This document shows positions 25,195-34,804 of a stretch of 58,132 nucleotides of DNA, piece by piece (position 1 is the stretch's first letter; each line of letters opens with the position of its first letter). The stretch is from Lachnospiraceae bacterium. GTDB lineage: Bacteria > Bacillota > Clostridia > Lachnospirales > Lachnospiraceae. Both the position numbers and the translations under genes were made by a program. A model generated the notes under the pieces. It was not told where the DNA came from. It saw nothing but the letters and a program-made list of their open reading frames with translations, and ran no database searches. The stretch spans positions 1-58,132 of the forward strand of contig JAUNON010000012.1 of assembly GCA_030537145.1 (NCBI GenBank), given 5' to 3'.

Positions 25195-25262
25195 GGGACT
25201 GCCGCGAAGTCCGATCTGCAAAGTTCTGCATTTTGATTTTGCGGCAGCCCTTTTTATTTTTA
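25195..25262 (+). terminator. Intercistronic terminator/attenuator
   Basis: GGGACTGCCGC (25195-25205) pairs with GCGGCAGCCC (25241-25250) and is followed by TTTTTATTTTT. Some read-through is needed because the ABC genes downstream have no obvious promoter. The inner segment GCATTTTGATTTTGC recurs in other terminators of this window. Confidence 0.8.
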
Positions 25263-25305
25263 TAGGAAGGAAAAACCTTTGCCAAAAATGAATTGAGGGG
25301 TGTAA

Positions 25306-26832
25306 ATGGCTGAAAATGCAATCGAATTAAAGGGCATCTGCAAACGCTTCGGAAAGGTAGCTGCCAATGACAACGTATCCCTGACCGTGCGGAAGGGAGA
25401 AATTCTTTCGCTTCTTGGAGAAAACGGAAGCGGTAAAACGACTCTGATGAATATGCTCTCCGGCATCTATTTTCCGGATCAGGGACAGATTTTTGTAAAC
25501 GGGCAGGAAGTGATGATCCGCTCTCCGAGGGATGCCTATCAGTTGGGCATCGGCATGATTCATCAGCACTTCAAGCTCATCGATATCTTCACTGCCGCAG
25601 AAAACATTATTCTGGGCATGGACGGAAAATCTCCCGTTATAAATATGAAAGAAGTGCTGGCAGACATCAGCGCTCTGACCGAACGCTATGGATTCCGGCT
25701 GGATCTGAATAAAAAAATCTATGATATGTCTGTTTCAGAAAAGCAGACGGTAGAAATCGTGAAAATGCTGTACCGGGGCGCCAATCTTCTGATTTTGGAC
25801 GAGCCCACGGCAGTGCTGACTCCCCAGGAAACCGATCATCTTTTTGATGTGCTGCGGAATATGAAAAAAGACGGCAAGGCAATCATCATTATTACTCACA
25901 AGCTGCATGAGGTGCTGGCCATCTCCGACCGGGTTGCGATCCTGCGAAAGGGCCGCTACATCGGTACGGTGGATACCGCCCGGGCCACCGAATTGTCCCT
26001 TACTGAGATGATGGTGGGAGAAAAGGTTTCGCTGGATATCGGCCGTCCGGAGCCCCAAAATCCGAAAAAATGCCTGGAGGTCAAAAACCTGACCTGTCTG
26101 AATCAGTACGGTGTCAAGGCGCTGGATCAGGTAAGCTTCACCGCCATGAGCGGAGAGATCCTGGGCATTGCCGGGATTGCCGGAAGCGGACAAAAAGAGC
26201 TGCTGGAGGCCATTGCCGGACTGCAGCCCGGAGAGGGAAGCATCCTTTTTACCGATCCCTTTTCCGGAGATACAGAAGAACTGCTGGGCAAGGATCCATT
26301 GAAGATCAAAAACCTGGGCGTTTCCCTGGCCTTCGTTCCGGAGGACCGTCTGGGCATGGGACTGGTGGGCGATATGGGTATGCCCGGCAACATGATGGTC
26401 CGAAGCTACCGGAACGGACATTCTGCTCTGTTGGAGCAAAAGCATCCCCGGGAGCTTTCCGAAGAAATCAAAGAGAGGCTGGGAGTTATGACACCCAGCA
26501 TTCATTATCCGGTACGCCGCCTTTCCGGCGGCAACGTCCAAAAGGTTCTTGTGGGCCGGGAAATATCCAGCACCCCCAGACTTCTTATGACAGCCTATGC
26601 AGTCCGGGGCCTGGACATCAACACCTCCTACGCCATCTATCATTTGCTGAATGAGCAGAAGGCAAAGGGCGTCGCCGTCATCTATGTGGGAGAGGACCTG
26701 GACGTACTGCTGGAGCTTTCAGACCGTATCCTGGTTCTGTGCGGCGGCCGGGTTTCCGGCATTGTGGATGCCCGCACCACCACAAAAGAAGAGGTGGGTC
26801 TGCTGATGACCCGCCGTGGAGAGGAGGAATAA
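25306..26832 (+). CDS. Nucleoside ABC transporter ATP-binding protein (two ATPase domains)
   Basis: A 508-residue tandem ATPase of the type that serves BMP-binding proteins. Domain 1 has Walker A GENGSGKTT (38-46), signature VSEKQTVEI and Walker B LLILDEPTAVLTP. Domain 2 is degenerate as usual: GIAGSGQKEL in place of Walker A, LSGGNVQKVLVGREI as signature, and TAYAVRGLDI where relatives commonly have AxQPTRGLD. Only one site is therefore expected to hydrolyse ATP. It sits between the binding protein and two permeases, the order of NupN-O-P-Q guanosine transporters. Confidence 0.94.
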   Translation: MAENAIELKGICKRFGKVAANDNVSLTVRKGEILSLLGENGSGKTTLMNMLSGIYFPDQGQIFVNGQEVMIRSPRDAYQLGIGMIHQHFKLIDIFTAAENIILGMDGKSPVINMKEVLADISALTERYGFRLDLNKKIYDMSVSEKQTVEIVKMLYRGANLLILDEPTAVLTPQETDHLFDVLRNMKKDGKAIIIITHKLHEVLAISDRVAILRKGRYIGTVDTARATELSLTEMMVGEKVSLDIGRPEPQNPKKCLEVKNLTCLNQYGVKALDQVSFTAMSGEILGIAGIAGSGQKELLEAIAGLQPGEGSILFTDPFSGDTEELLGKDPLKIKNLGVSLAFVPEDRLGMGLVGDMGMPGNMMVRSYRNGHSALLEQKHPRELSEEIKERLGVMTPSIHYPVRRLSGGNVQKVLVGREISSTPRLLMTAYAVRGLDINTSYAIYHLLNEQKAKGVAVIYVGEDLDVLLELSDRILVLCGGRVSGIVDARTTTKEEVGLLMTRRGEEE

Positions 26833-26833
26833 T

Positions 26834-27961
26834 ATGGCAGCCATAACAAAACAAAAGGAACCCTTTGTCCGCATTGCAAAGCGTGATACCATTCCCCTCT
26901 GGAAATCCATCCTGATCCGGCTGGCGGCGATTCTGCTTTCTCTGCTTGTCTGTGCGGTTCTGATCTATCTAATTACAAACAGCAACCCGCTTCAGGTATA
27001 CCGAAGCCTGGTAGACGGGGCGGTGGGCACCGGGCGCCGTACCTGGAATACCCTGCGCGATACCATGATTTTGCTGGCCATCGCTCTGGCGATTACTCCC
27101 GCCTTCAAAATGCGGTTCTGGAATATCGGGGCAGAGGGTCAGATCCTGGTAGGCGGAATTGCCACTGCGGCAGTTATGCGCTACTGCGGCGATACCCTGC
27201 CCACCTTCGTTCTGTTTCTGCTGATCATTCTGGTCAGCCTTCTGGCCGGTACGATCTGGGGACTTATCCCTGCCTTTTTCAAGGCCCACTGGAACACAAA
27301 TGAAACCCTGTTTACCCTGATGATGAATTATATTGCCATCCAGCTTACCTCCTTTTTCAGCATCATCTGGGAGGCAAAAAAAGGCAGCGGCACCATCGGG
27401 ACCATCAATCAGAAAACCCAGGCCGGATGGATCTCAACCACCTTCCTTCCCCAGGTTTTCGGCAAATTTAACTACAGTCTGAACGTCATCATCGTGCTGA
27501 CTCTGACCGTACTGATGTTTATCTATCTGAAATATACAAAGCATGGCTATGAGATTGCAGTGGTGGGCCAGAGCGAAAATACGGCCCGCTACGCCGGAAT
27601 CCATGTGAAAAAGGTGATCCTGCGTACGATGGCCCTCTCCGGCGCCCTCTGCGGCTTTACCGGATTTCTGCTGGTAAGCGGTTCTTCCCATACCATCTCC
27701 ACCAGTACGGCCGGCGGCCGGGGCTTCACCGCCATCATCGTATCCTGGCTGGCAAAATTTAACCCGTTTTTGATGATCCTGATCTCCTTCTTCCTTGTTT
27801 TTATGGGAAACGGAGCCACACAGATTGCCAGTGAATTTCAATTAAACGAATCTGCTTCCGAGGTCATCACCGGAATTATCCTGTTCTTTATCCTGGGCAG
27901 CGAATTCTTTGTCAACTACCGTCCTATCTTCGGAAGGAACAGAAAGGGGGAACCGTCATGA
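26834..27961 (+). CDS. Nucleoside ABC transporter permease (first)
   Basis: A 375-residue membrane protein with about ten hydrophobic segments. It belongs to the branched-chain/ribose permease superfamily as used by BMP systems; NIGAEGQILVGGIATAAV is the conserved segment of YufP/NupP-type subunits. The ATG at 26834 follows GAGGAGGAA, one base after the ATPase stop; a GTG at 26816 would overlap that ribosome-binding site. The stop overlaps the next start (ATGA), so the pair is translationally coupled. Confidence 0.92.
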   Translation: MAAITKQKEPFVRIAKRDTIPLWKSILIRLAAILLSLLVCAVLIYLITNSNPLQVYRSLVDGAVGTGRRTWNTLRDTMILLAIALAITPAFKMRFWNIGAEGQILVGGIATAAVMRYCGDTLPTFVLFLLIILVSLLAGTIWGLIPAFFKAHWNTNETLFTLMMNYIAIQLTSFFSIIWEAKKGSGTIGTINQKTQAGWISTTFLPQVFGKFNYSLNVIIVLTLTVLMFIYLKYTKHGYEIAVVGQSENTARYAGIHVKKVILRTMALSGALCGFTGFLLVSGSSHTISTSTAGGRGFTAIIVSWLAKFNPFLMILISFFLVFMGNGATQIASEFQLNESASEVITGIILFFILGSEFFVNYRPIFGRNRKGEPS

Positions 27962-28965
27962 GTTTTTTATGGGCAATCTTTAAAGGGATTTTTTCTGTCA
28001 CCTTTGTACAAAAAGCCATTACCCAGGGCATTCCCATGCTGTTCGGCGCCACCGGTGAGATCATTACCGAAAAATCCGGCAACCTGAACTTAGGGATTCC
28101 CGGTATCATGTACATGGGGGCCATCGGAGGCCTCACAGGAGCCTTTCTTTATGAGCACGGCAATGAAGCCCCCAACGGTCTCCTGGGAATCTTCTGCTCC
28201 ATCCTGTTCTGCCTTCTGTTTTCCCTGCTGGGCGGGCTGATCTACAGCGTGCTGACCATCAGCCTGAGAGCGAATCAGAACGTGACAGGCCTGGCCCTGA
28301 CCACCTTCGGCGTGGGCTTCGGCAACTTCCTGGGCGGTTCCTTTTCCAAAATTACAGGCACCGCAGGACAGATCACTGTATACAATACCGGACAGGCCTT
28401 CCGAACGAAGATCCCCTTCCTGTCCGACCATTTGGGAATCGTGGGCGATATCTTCTTCTCCTACGGCTTCCTTACCTATCTGTCCATCATCATTGCGCTG
28501 CTGGCTACCTGGTTCCTTACCAGGACCCGGGCCGGACTGAATCTGCGGGCCGTGGGAGAAAATCCCTCCGCAGCCGATGCCGCCAGCATCAATGTCACCC
28601 GTTACAAATACAAGGCCACCTGCATCGGCGCTATGATCAGCGGCCTGGGCGGTCTGTACTTTGTCATGGAATACCTGGGCGGAACCTGGCAGAACAACGG
28701 CTTCGGCGACCGGGGCTGGCTGGCCGTAGCGCTGGTCATTTTCGCCCTTTGGAAGCCTGCCCGCGCCATCTGGGGCTCCATCCTCTTCGGCGGACTCTAT
28801 ATCATGTTCGCCTACGTACCTTTAAGCCAATCGATGCAGGAAATCTTCAAGATGCTGCCGTACCTGGTAACGATCCTGGTTCTGGTCATCTCCAGCCTTA
28901 AGAAGAAAAAGGAAAACCAGCCTCCCGTAAGTCTGGGACTTCCCTACTTCCGTGAAGAGCGCTGA
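27958..28965 (+). CDS. Nucleoside ABC transporter permease (second)
   Basis: A 335-residue membrane protein with about eight to nine hydrophobic segments. GEIITEKSGNLNLGIPGIMY is the conserved YufQ/NupQ-type motif, and LRAVGENPSAADAASINV the cytoplasmic coupling loop. It forms the heterodimeric channel with the preceding permease. It is the last gene of the riboswitch operon and is followed by a strong hairpin (28992-29050). Confidence 0.92.
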   Translation: MSFLWAIFKGIFSVTFVQKAITQGIPMLFGATGEIITEKSGNLNLGIPGIMYMGAIGGLTGAFLYEHGNEAPNGLLGIFCSILFCLLFSLLGGLIYSVLTISLRANQNVTGLALTTFGVGFGNFLGGSFSKITGTAGQITVYNTGQAFRTKIPFLSDHLGIVGDIFFSYGFLTYLSIIIALLATWFLTRTRAGLNLRAVGENPSAADAASINVTRYKYKATCIGAMISGLGGLYFVMEYLGGTWQNNGFGDRGWLAVALVIFALWKPARAIWGSILFGGLYIMFAYVPLSQSMQEIFKMLPYLVTILVLVISSLKKKKENQPPVSLGLPYFREER

Positions 28966-28991
28966 TTCATCCGTGCGCATCGTCTGCAAAC

Positions 28992-29050
28992 AGGGGCCGC
29001 TGCAGGATTTATTTTGCCAAGTTTCGCATTTTGATCCCGCAGCGGCCCCT
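28992..29050. terminator. Terminator of the nucleoside operon
   Basis: AGGGGCCGCTGC (28992-29003) and its exact complement (29039-29050) form a 12-bp stem; the loop again contains GCATTTTGAT. It lies between convergent genes and may work in both directions. Confidence 0.75.
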
Positions 29051-29111
29051 ATTTATGTGTTCCGCTATATGTCTTTTAAATTGCAGCAGACAGCTAAGCT
29101 TTCCTTCTTTT

Positions 29112-31685
29112 TTATTTAAAATCCTTCTCCTGCAATATCACGCAGTCATTTTCATCGTAGCGCTTTTTTCCGGATGTCATCTTCCGGAAAAATTTATTGG
29201 ACTTTTGGATCGCCCGGTCCACCAGCTCGATTACATTTGTAATCGATACTGCATCACCCTGCGCCGCTACGCTTCCGATCCGCTCATGCAGCGCCTCCGC
29301 TGCTGCCGGACTGAATACATAGTCCTGATTTCCCGCATAAATTTCTCCAAACCGCACCAGCTCATCTATCGTAAATACCGGAATAAAGATCTGGGAGGTA
29401 AACTTCATGGTAAACCTGGGATGACGCATCAGCAGCTCATGGATGTATTTCTGCTCATCCTCCAAAATAATGATCAGGCCGTCGGTACGGAACTCCATAG
29501 CTGTGGTCAGTTGATCCACAACTCCGTCCTCCAGATCGCCTGCCTCTTCAATAATCAGCGTACCGCCGGCGATCTTGGCAATGGTGGCCGCTATATCCTT
29601 CCGGTTCAGATCTGTGGCGTAGATCCGGGCCATTTTGGCAAACTGGCTGTTTTTATCCATGGCAATCGCCTTGGCGATACCCAGCGCAATGGTGGACTTT
29701 CCGCATCCATGATCTCCGAAAATCAGGATATTTCCGCTGCGGGAGGTGCGATCCTCCCCCTTCTGCTCTGCCATGGCGATGGCAGATGCGATCTGCTCTT
29801 CCAGATTCTGAATGCCCAAAAAGCCGGAAAACAGATCTCTGTGATAATCCTTCAGCCTCATCCGCATTCCCTGGGGCTTCGCCTTGGGACGTCCGGCCTG
29901 GGGGGAAACCCGCTCTGCCGTCCCCTCCGGCTGTACCGGAACCGTATCCGCCGCCCTATCCGGCTGTACCGGGGCCGCCCCTGCTGCTCTATCCGGCTGC
30001 ATCAAAGGCTGCTCTGCCGCCAGTTCATCCTTTTGTGCGGATGCCTGCGGAATGCCGTATGCGGAATGAAGCTCTGCGATCTCATCGGTAGGAATCCTTC
30101 TGGTCTTTGCCAGAATCACATCATCCTCCTGTGCTGCTCCGTCGTCCTCCTGTACCGGCTCCTGCCGTCCGGGCTGTTTCCTTGTTTCAGGAGCCTGAAC
30201 GCTCTCTATTTTCTCTGCCTTCTCCGGCTGCACTGACTTGTCCTGCGCCTCCATCTCCTCCGGACGCATTCCCATATTCAGAAGGGCCTCATCCATGGCA
30301 GACACTGCACCCGCCGGTGCTGCTGCCCGGGCCTGCTTTGCCGTCTCAGACTGTGCCGCCGCTTTTCTTACCGCCGCACCCTTGTCTCCCATAGAAAGCA
30401 GGATGTCATCGATGGAAAGCTGGCCTGCCTGGGGATTCTGCGGACGCTTCGGAATCTGCATCTTCGGTGCCGCAGGCTTCTCCTGTCCGGTTGCGGCCCG
30501 CATAGCTTCCTGCTCCTCTGCCGCCTGCGCAATCAACTGATCTGCCGCCAGCTCATCCTCATCCGGCTCGTCCCGTCTTACTACGCCGCCGACGATCTCG
30601 CGCATACTCTTCACCATCTCTGACTGCAGATCCTTCGGATCCTTCAAGGGCTCCGCAATCTCCTGGTCCAAATCAGCCAGAAACTCTTCCCCGATTCCTT
30701 CCTCTAGGTCAAATTCCTCTTCCCCGGCATCCTCTGTATATTCTTCTATCCGTTCACTGTCCTCCCCGGGCTCCGATCCTTCGGCTGCCTCCGGGCTTTC
30801 CTTTGAACCGCTCTCTTCCTCCGGCTCTACGGGTTCTTCTGCGTCCTCCTCCCCATCCGCTTCTCCGGACTCCTCCGGCTTACTGGAGGGCAGAACAACC
30901 TCCTTCATATCCTCCTGCCGTGACTGAGCCACGGCCTGAGCGATCTCCTTTTCCGTATCGGCCATAATGGTGTCCGCCAGCGCTTCCTCATGGGTCTCCA
31001 CCATCTGTTTCTCCTGTCCCAGCCTGGTCTCGTCAGAGAAAACGTCATCGGATTCCTCTGCTTCCTCAAAGCGGCGGTCATAAATCTCCTGCTGCTTCGG
31101 GGTCAGCGGCGCATACCTCAGCTTCAGCTCCAACGCCTTTGTCACATATTTTCCGCTGTGGAACCACAGCACAAGATCATCGCAGGAAGCCAGGCACTCC
31201 TGAATCCTTCCTGCCTGCTGATACAGCTTTGCCAGCTCATACGCCCACTTTTCATTGTACTCCTGGCTTAAATATTCTTTCAGGATATCGATCTGTTCCT
31301 CCAGGGAGGATCCTCTGCCTCTGTAAATCTTATACTTCAGGATATATTTATTATTATCATGCGGCGCAGCCTGTACATACTCGGAATAGTACTCGATCGC
31401 CTCATCAAACTGCTTTAGCTGAATCGTTACCTCCACCAGACGGTACAGAACCGAACGCCCCACCGGCGAACGGCGGTATGCCCTTACCAAAAGCTCCTTA
31501 CTGTCCTCATACCGGTTATCAGCCTCATAAATCTCACTAATCATGCACAGTGTCCGCACATTACGGACTCTGCGCCAGTCAATGGTGTCCGCCACCTTGG
31601 CCGCTTCTGTGTAATTCCCCTGATTAACATACTTATCAATTTCCTCTAACTTGAGGCTATATTCATTCTTATCCAATTTCTCCAC
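29112..31685 (-). CDS. TPR / disordered linker / AAA ATPase fusion protein of unknown function
   Basis: An 857-residue cytoplasmic protein with three zones. Residues 1-215 are helical tetratricopeptide-like repeats (GNYTEAAKVADTIDW, YEDSKELLVRAYRRSP, FDEAIEYYSEYVQAAP). Residues about 216-620 are acidic then Ala/Gln/Pro-rich and surely disordered, with short repeated phrases such as MQPDRAAG, VQPDRAAD and VQPEGTAE. Residues about 625-857 are an AAA domain: Walker A FGDHGCGKST (near 655), Walker B GTLIIEEAG (near 708) and a sensor-like stretch FTSQIFIPVF. It has its own promoter (31732-31760) and lies downstream of trkH. I recognise the architecture as conserved in Lachnospiraceae but know of no assigned role. 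A scaffold-regulated ATPase is a guess. Confidence 0.85.
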   Translation of the reverse strand: MEKLDKNEYSLKLEEIDKYVNQGNYTEAAKVADTIDWRRVRNVRTLCMISEIYEADNRYEDSKELLVRAYRRSPVGRSVLYRLVEVTIQLKQFDEAIEYYSEYVQAAPHDNNKYILKYKIYRGRGSSLEEQIDILKEYLSQEYNEKWAYELAKLYQQAGRIQECLASCDDLVLWFHSGKYVTKALELKLRYAPLTPKQQEIYDRRFEEAEESDDVFSDETRLGQEKQMVETHEEALADTIMADTEKEIAQAVAQSRQEDMKEVVLPSSKPEESGEADGEEDAEEPVEPEEESGSKESPEAAEGSEPGEDSERIEEYTEDAGEEEFDLEEGIGEEFLADLDQEIAEPLKDPKDLQSEMVKSMREIVGGVVRRDEPDEDELAADQLIAQAAEEQEAMRAATGQEKPAAPKMQIPKRPQNPQAGQLSIDDILLSMGDKGAAVRKAAAQSETAKQARAAAPAGAVSAMDEALLNMGMRPEEMEAQDKSVQPEKAEKIESVQAPETRKQPGRQEPVQEDDGAAQEDDVILAKTRRIPTDEIAELHSAYGIPQASAQKDELAAEQPLMQPDRAAGAAPVQPDRAADTVPVQPEGTAERVSPQAGRPKAKPQGMRMRLKDYHRDLFSGFLGIQNLEEQIASAIAMAEQKGEDRTSRSGNILIFGDHGCGKSTIALGIAKAIAMDKNSQFAKMARIYATDLNRKDIAATIAKIAGGTLIIEEAGDLEDGVVDQLTTAMEFRTDGLIIILEDEQKYIHELLMRHPRFTMKFTSQIFIPVFTIDELVRFGEIYAGNQDYVFSPAAAEALHERIGSVAAQGDAVSITNVIELVDRAIQKSNKFFRKMTSGKKRYDENDCVILQEKDFK

Positions 31686-31731
31686 CTCGTATTCCAGTTA
31701 CCCGCAATGCATAACTCACGCAATTATCATT

Positions 31732-31760
31732 AGTTTACCATACCCTTATTTTAAAGTCAA
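31732..31760 (-). promoter_or_regulatory. Promoter of the TPR-AAA gene
   Basis: On the minus strand TTGACT (31760-31755), 17 bp, TAAACT (31737-31732), giving a leader of about 45 nt before the ATG at 31685. Confidence 0.6.
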
Positions 31761-31819
31761 AAGCTACTGACAGAAAAAGCAAGAATTTTCTGTGAAAAAT
31801 GACATTCTTTGCTATTTTT

Positions 31820-33256
31820 CTATTTTTTCCAGGTTTTCCAGGAAAGCAGGATCATAACCGGGAAAAGCTCCAGCCTTCCTGCCAGCATATCAAAGGTAAG
31901 AACGATTTTGGAAAAACCGGAAAAAGCGCTGAAATTAGACACCGGTCCCACTCCGCCCAGACCGGGGCCGATATTGTTCAATGTGGCGGCTACTGCCGTG
32001 AAATTGGTCACAAGGTCAAAATTGTCCAGGGAAATCAGCAGCAGCGATCCCACAAAGATAAAAATATACGCCATGATAAATACATTCGTTGAGCGCAGCA
32101 CCGTATGCTCAAGCTGCTTGCCCTCTATCTTGATCTTCTTCACGTTATTTGGGTGGATGATATAATCCAGTTCCTTTGTCACCGTTTTAAAAATAATAAC
32201 CACCCGGGAAACCTTGATACCGCCTCCTGTACTGCCTGCACAGGCTCCCACAAACATCAAAAGCACCAGCACCGTCTTAGAAAAAGCCGGCCACAGATCA
32301 AAATTTGCCGTGGAAAAACCGGTGGTGGTAATGATTGATCCTACCTGGAAGGCCGCATCCTTTACTGCGGTTGCACCGCTGGAATACATTCCTCTGATAT
32401 TGATGCTGATCAGCAGGATAGATACTGCGATAATCGTCAGATATACGATCACCTCCGTGCACTTGAGCATATCCTTCCATTTCTTCTTATAAATCAGGTA
32501 ATAAACGTTAAAATTCACGCCGAACAAAATCATAAAAACCGTCACTACGACCTGAATATAGGAAGAATATCCGGCTATACTGTCATTCCTGATTCCGAAC
32601 CCGCCGGTACCCGCCGTTCCGAAGGAAGTGCACAGAGCGTCAAATACCGGCATTCTCCCCGCCACCAGAAAGATAAATTCCACCACCGTAATCAGCAGGT
32701 ACATCAGATACAGGGTCACGGCAGTACGCTTCACCTTGGGAACCAGTTTTTTTACAGATGGGCCCGGGCTTTCTGCCTTCATCAGGTACATATTGCTGCC
32801 GCCGGCCAGAGGCAGTATGGCAATCACAAACACCAGCACGCCCATACCGCCGATCCAGTGGGTGAAGCTTCTCCAGAACAGCAGACATTTGGGCAGCGCC
32901 TCCACATCCGCAAGAATACTTGCCCCGGTGGTGGTAAAACCGGATGCAGTCTCAAACACCGCATCAATGATAGACGGAATATATCCGGAAAAATAAAAGG
33001 GCAGCGCCCCGAAAAAGCTCAGCACAAGCCAGGAAAGCGCCACACTGATAAATCCTTCTCTGGCATAAAGCTTTGCCCGCTGAGGCTTCCGGCGGACGGC
33101 CAGCAGACCCAGCACCAGACAAATTGCCGCCGTTACCAGGATGCTTAACCCTTCCCTCTCCCGGAAAATCAGGCCGGCCGCAGCCGAGGGAAGCAAAAAC
33201 AAAGCCTCAAAGTTCAAGATCCAGCCCAACACATAAATGATCATTCTGTAATTCAT
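31820..33256 (-). CDS. trkH: TrkH/KtrB-family potassium uptake channel subunit
   Basis: A 478-residue membrane protein with four M1-P-M2-type units. Selectivity-filter-like turns include ASGFTTTGAS, GTAGTGGFGIRNDS and TTTGFSTANFD, each with the conserved Gly of the K+ filter, and GACAGSTGGGIKVSR links the last repeats. It transports K+ into the cell together with the TrkA subunit encoded 12 bp upstream. K+ uptake systems of Firmicutes are commonly inhibited by c-di-AMP, which links this pair to GdpP at 17.2-19.2 kb. Confidence 0.95.
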   Translation of the reverse strand: MNYRMIIYVLGWILNFEALFLLPSAAAGLIFREREGLSILVTAAICLVLGLLAVRRKPQRAKLYAREGFISVALSWLVLSFFGALPFYFSGYIPSIIDAVFETASGFTTTGASILADVEALPKCLLFWRSFTHWIGGMGVLVFVIAILPLAGGSNMYLMKAESPGPSVKKLVPKVKRTAVTLYLMYLLITVVEFIFLVAGRMPVFDALCTSFGTAGTGGFGIRNDSIAGYSSYIQVVVTVFMILFGVNFNVYYLIYKKKWKDMLKCTEVIVYLTIIAVSILLISINIRGMYSSGATAVKDAAFQVGSIITTTGFSTANFDLWPAFSKTVLVLLMFVGACAGSTGGGIKVSRVVIIFKTVTKELDYIIHPNNVKKIKIEGKQLEHTVLRSTNVFIMAYIFIFVGSLLLISLDNFDLVTNFTAVAATLNNIGPGLGGVGPVSNFSAFSGFSKIVLTFDMLAGRLELFPVMILLSWKTWKK

Positions 33257-33268
33257 AACGCCGCATTC

Positions 33269-34630
33269 CTACCTCGTTTGTAAAATATCATTAATATCAT
33301 TTAATCCCTTTTTCGCTGTAACTACCACAACAGTATCTCCCTCCTGCAGCTCATCCTTACCTCTCGGCAGGATGATGTGTCCGTTCCGGTTGATGCAGGC
33401 CACCAGAATACCGGGCTTAATGGGCAGATCCTGCAGCGGAATATTTTTCATCTGGAAATTATTCCGGATAATGAATTCCAGGGTTTCCGCCTGATTATCA
33501 ATGATACGATGAAGCGTTTCCACATTGCTTCCAATGGAGTTTTTCATGGCCCGCACATATTGCAGAATATACTCTGCGGTAATATCCCTGGGATAAATGG
33601 TGGTATCCATATCCAGACTCTCGATTACCTCATCAAAAACAAAACGGTTAATCTTTGTTACGATCTTGCGGCAGCCGCATTTTCTGGCATAGAGAGAAAG
33701 AATTACGTTTTCCTCGTCAAAATCGGTAAGCGCCACAAAGCTTTCCGTACTGGAAATGCCCTCCTCCTCCAAAAGCTGCTTATTCGTGCCGTCTCCATGA
33801 ATGATCGTAGCCTTCGGAAGCATTTCACACAGCTCCTCACAGCGATCCAGGCGCTTTTCCAGTATCTTCACCTGAATTCCGGCCGATGCCAGCATCCGGG
33901 CCAGATAATAAGCAATTTCACCGCCGCCTACGATCATGGTATTTTTTACCTGGTTGGTATGTATGCCGATTTTCTTAAAAAACAGATTCTCATCCTTCGA
34001 TGCAGCAATAATCGATATCACATCACCGGCTCTCAGGATATAATCTCCCTTCGGAATCAAAATTCTTCCGTCCCGCTCAGCGGTACACACCAGCACATTA
34101 CATTTTATCTTACTGTGCATCTCATTCAGGGTCAGATTATCCAGAATGGAATCCCTCGGAATCTTAAAACGCAGCAGCTCTACTCTTCCCTTTGCAAAGG
34201 TGTCGATCTCGATGGCGGAAGGGAACTTCAGCACACGGGAAATCTCCAGCGCCGCCGCCAGCTCCTGGTTGATCACCATTGCCAATCCCAGCTCCTCCTG
34301 AATAAAGTTCAGTTCATTGTTATACTCCGGATTTCTCACCCTGGCGATGGTATGGCAGTTACCTGCTTTCTTTGCGGTCAGGCAGCACAGCAGGTTCAGC
34401 TCGTCCGAGCCTGTCACTGCGATCATCAGGTCCGCCCGCTCAATGTCCGCCTCTAGCTGCACACTATAGCTGGCCCCGTTGCCCACATACCCCATAATAT
34501 CGTATTCCCTGCACAGCCGGTCCACGACCTCTTCTTTTTTATCAATAATCGTTATATCATTGCCTTCCTGGCTTAAAACAGCGGCCAAAGTCTCTCCCAC
34601 TTTCCCGCAGCCCACAATTATAATCTTCAC
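33269..34630 (-). CDS. trkA: TrkA potassium uptake regulatory subunit
   Basis: A 453-residue peripheral protein with two RCK-N domains and two RCK-C domains. The NAD-binding loops are IIIVGCGKVGETLA at the N-terminus and MIVGGGEIAYYLARML in the second half; the RCK-C parts end in ILPRGKDELQEGDTVVVV-like segments. I place the start at GTG 34630 because GGAGGG stands six bases before it and the Rossmann strand starts there; a TTG at 34660 would add ten residues. A -10 TATAAT on the minus strand at 34725-34720 probably belongs to its promoter. It gates TrkH in response to nucleotide and possibly c-di-AMP. Confidence 0.95.
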   Translation of the reverse strand: MKIIIVGCGKVGETLAAVLSQEGNDITIIDKKEEVVDRLCREYDIMGYVGNGASYSVQLEADIERADLMIAVTGSDELNLLCCLTAKKAGNCHTIARVRNPEYNNELNFIQEELGLAMVINQELAAALEISRVLKFPSAIEIDTFAKGRVELLRFKIPRDSILDNLTLNEMHSKIKCNVLVCTAERDGRILIPKGDYILRAGDVISIIAASKDENLFFKKIGIHTNQVKNTMIVGGGEIAYYLARMLASAGIQVKILEKRLDRCEELCEMLPKATIIHGDGTNKQLLEEEGISSTESFVALTDFDEENVILSLYARKCGCRKIVTKINRFVFDEVIESLDMDTTIYPRDITAEYILQYVRAMKNSIGSNVETLHRIIDNQAETLEFIIRNNFQMKNIPLQDLPIKPGILVACINRNGHIILPRGKDELQEGDTVVVVTAKKGLNDINDILQTR

Positions 34631-34804
34631 AATATCCCTCCGAAACAATCTAACAGACAAATACAGCGGCGGTCAGGCGGATCCTGTCTGCCGCAGCGCA
34701 GCTCTTTTCCTACGCGGACATTATATCACCTTGAATTCCATATTTCCAGTGAAGCATGAAAACACCCTGCGGAATATTACCAGTAAACAGTAACCCTCAC
34801 CGGA

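Noticed and set aside
33377..34456. 359-codon plus-strand frame opposite trkA
   Set aside because: Antisense shadow; TrkA reading has NAD-binding motifs and this frame has none.
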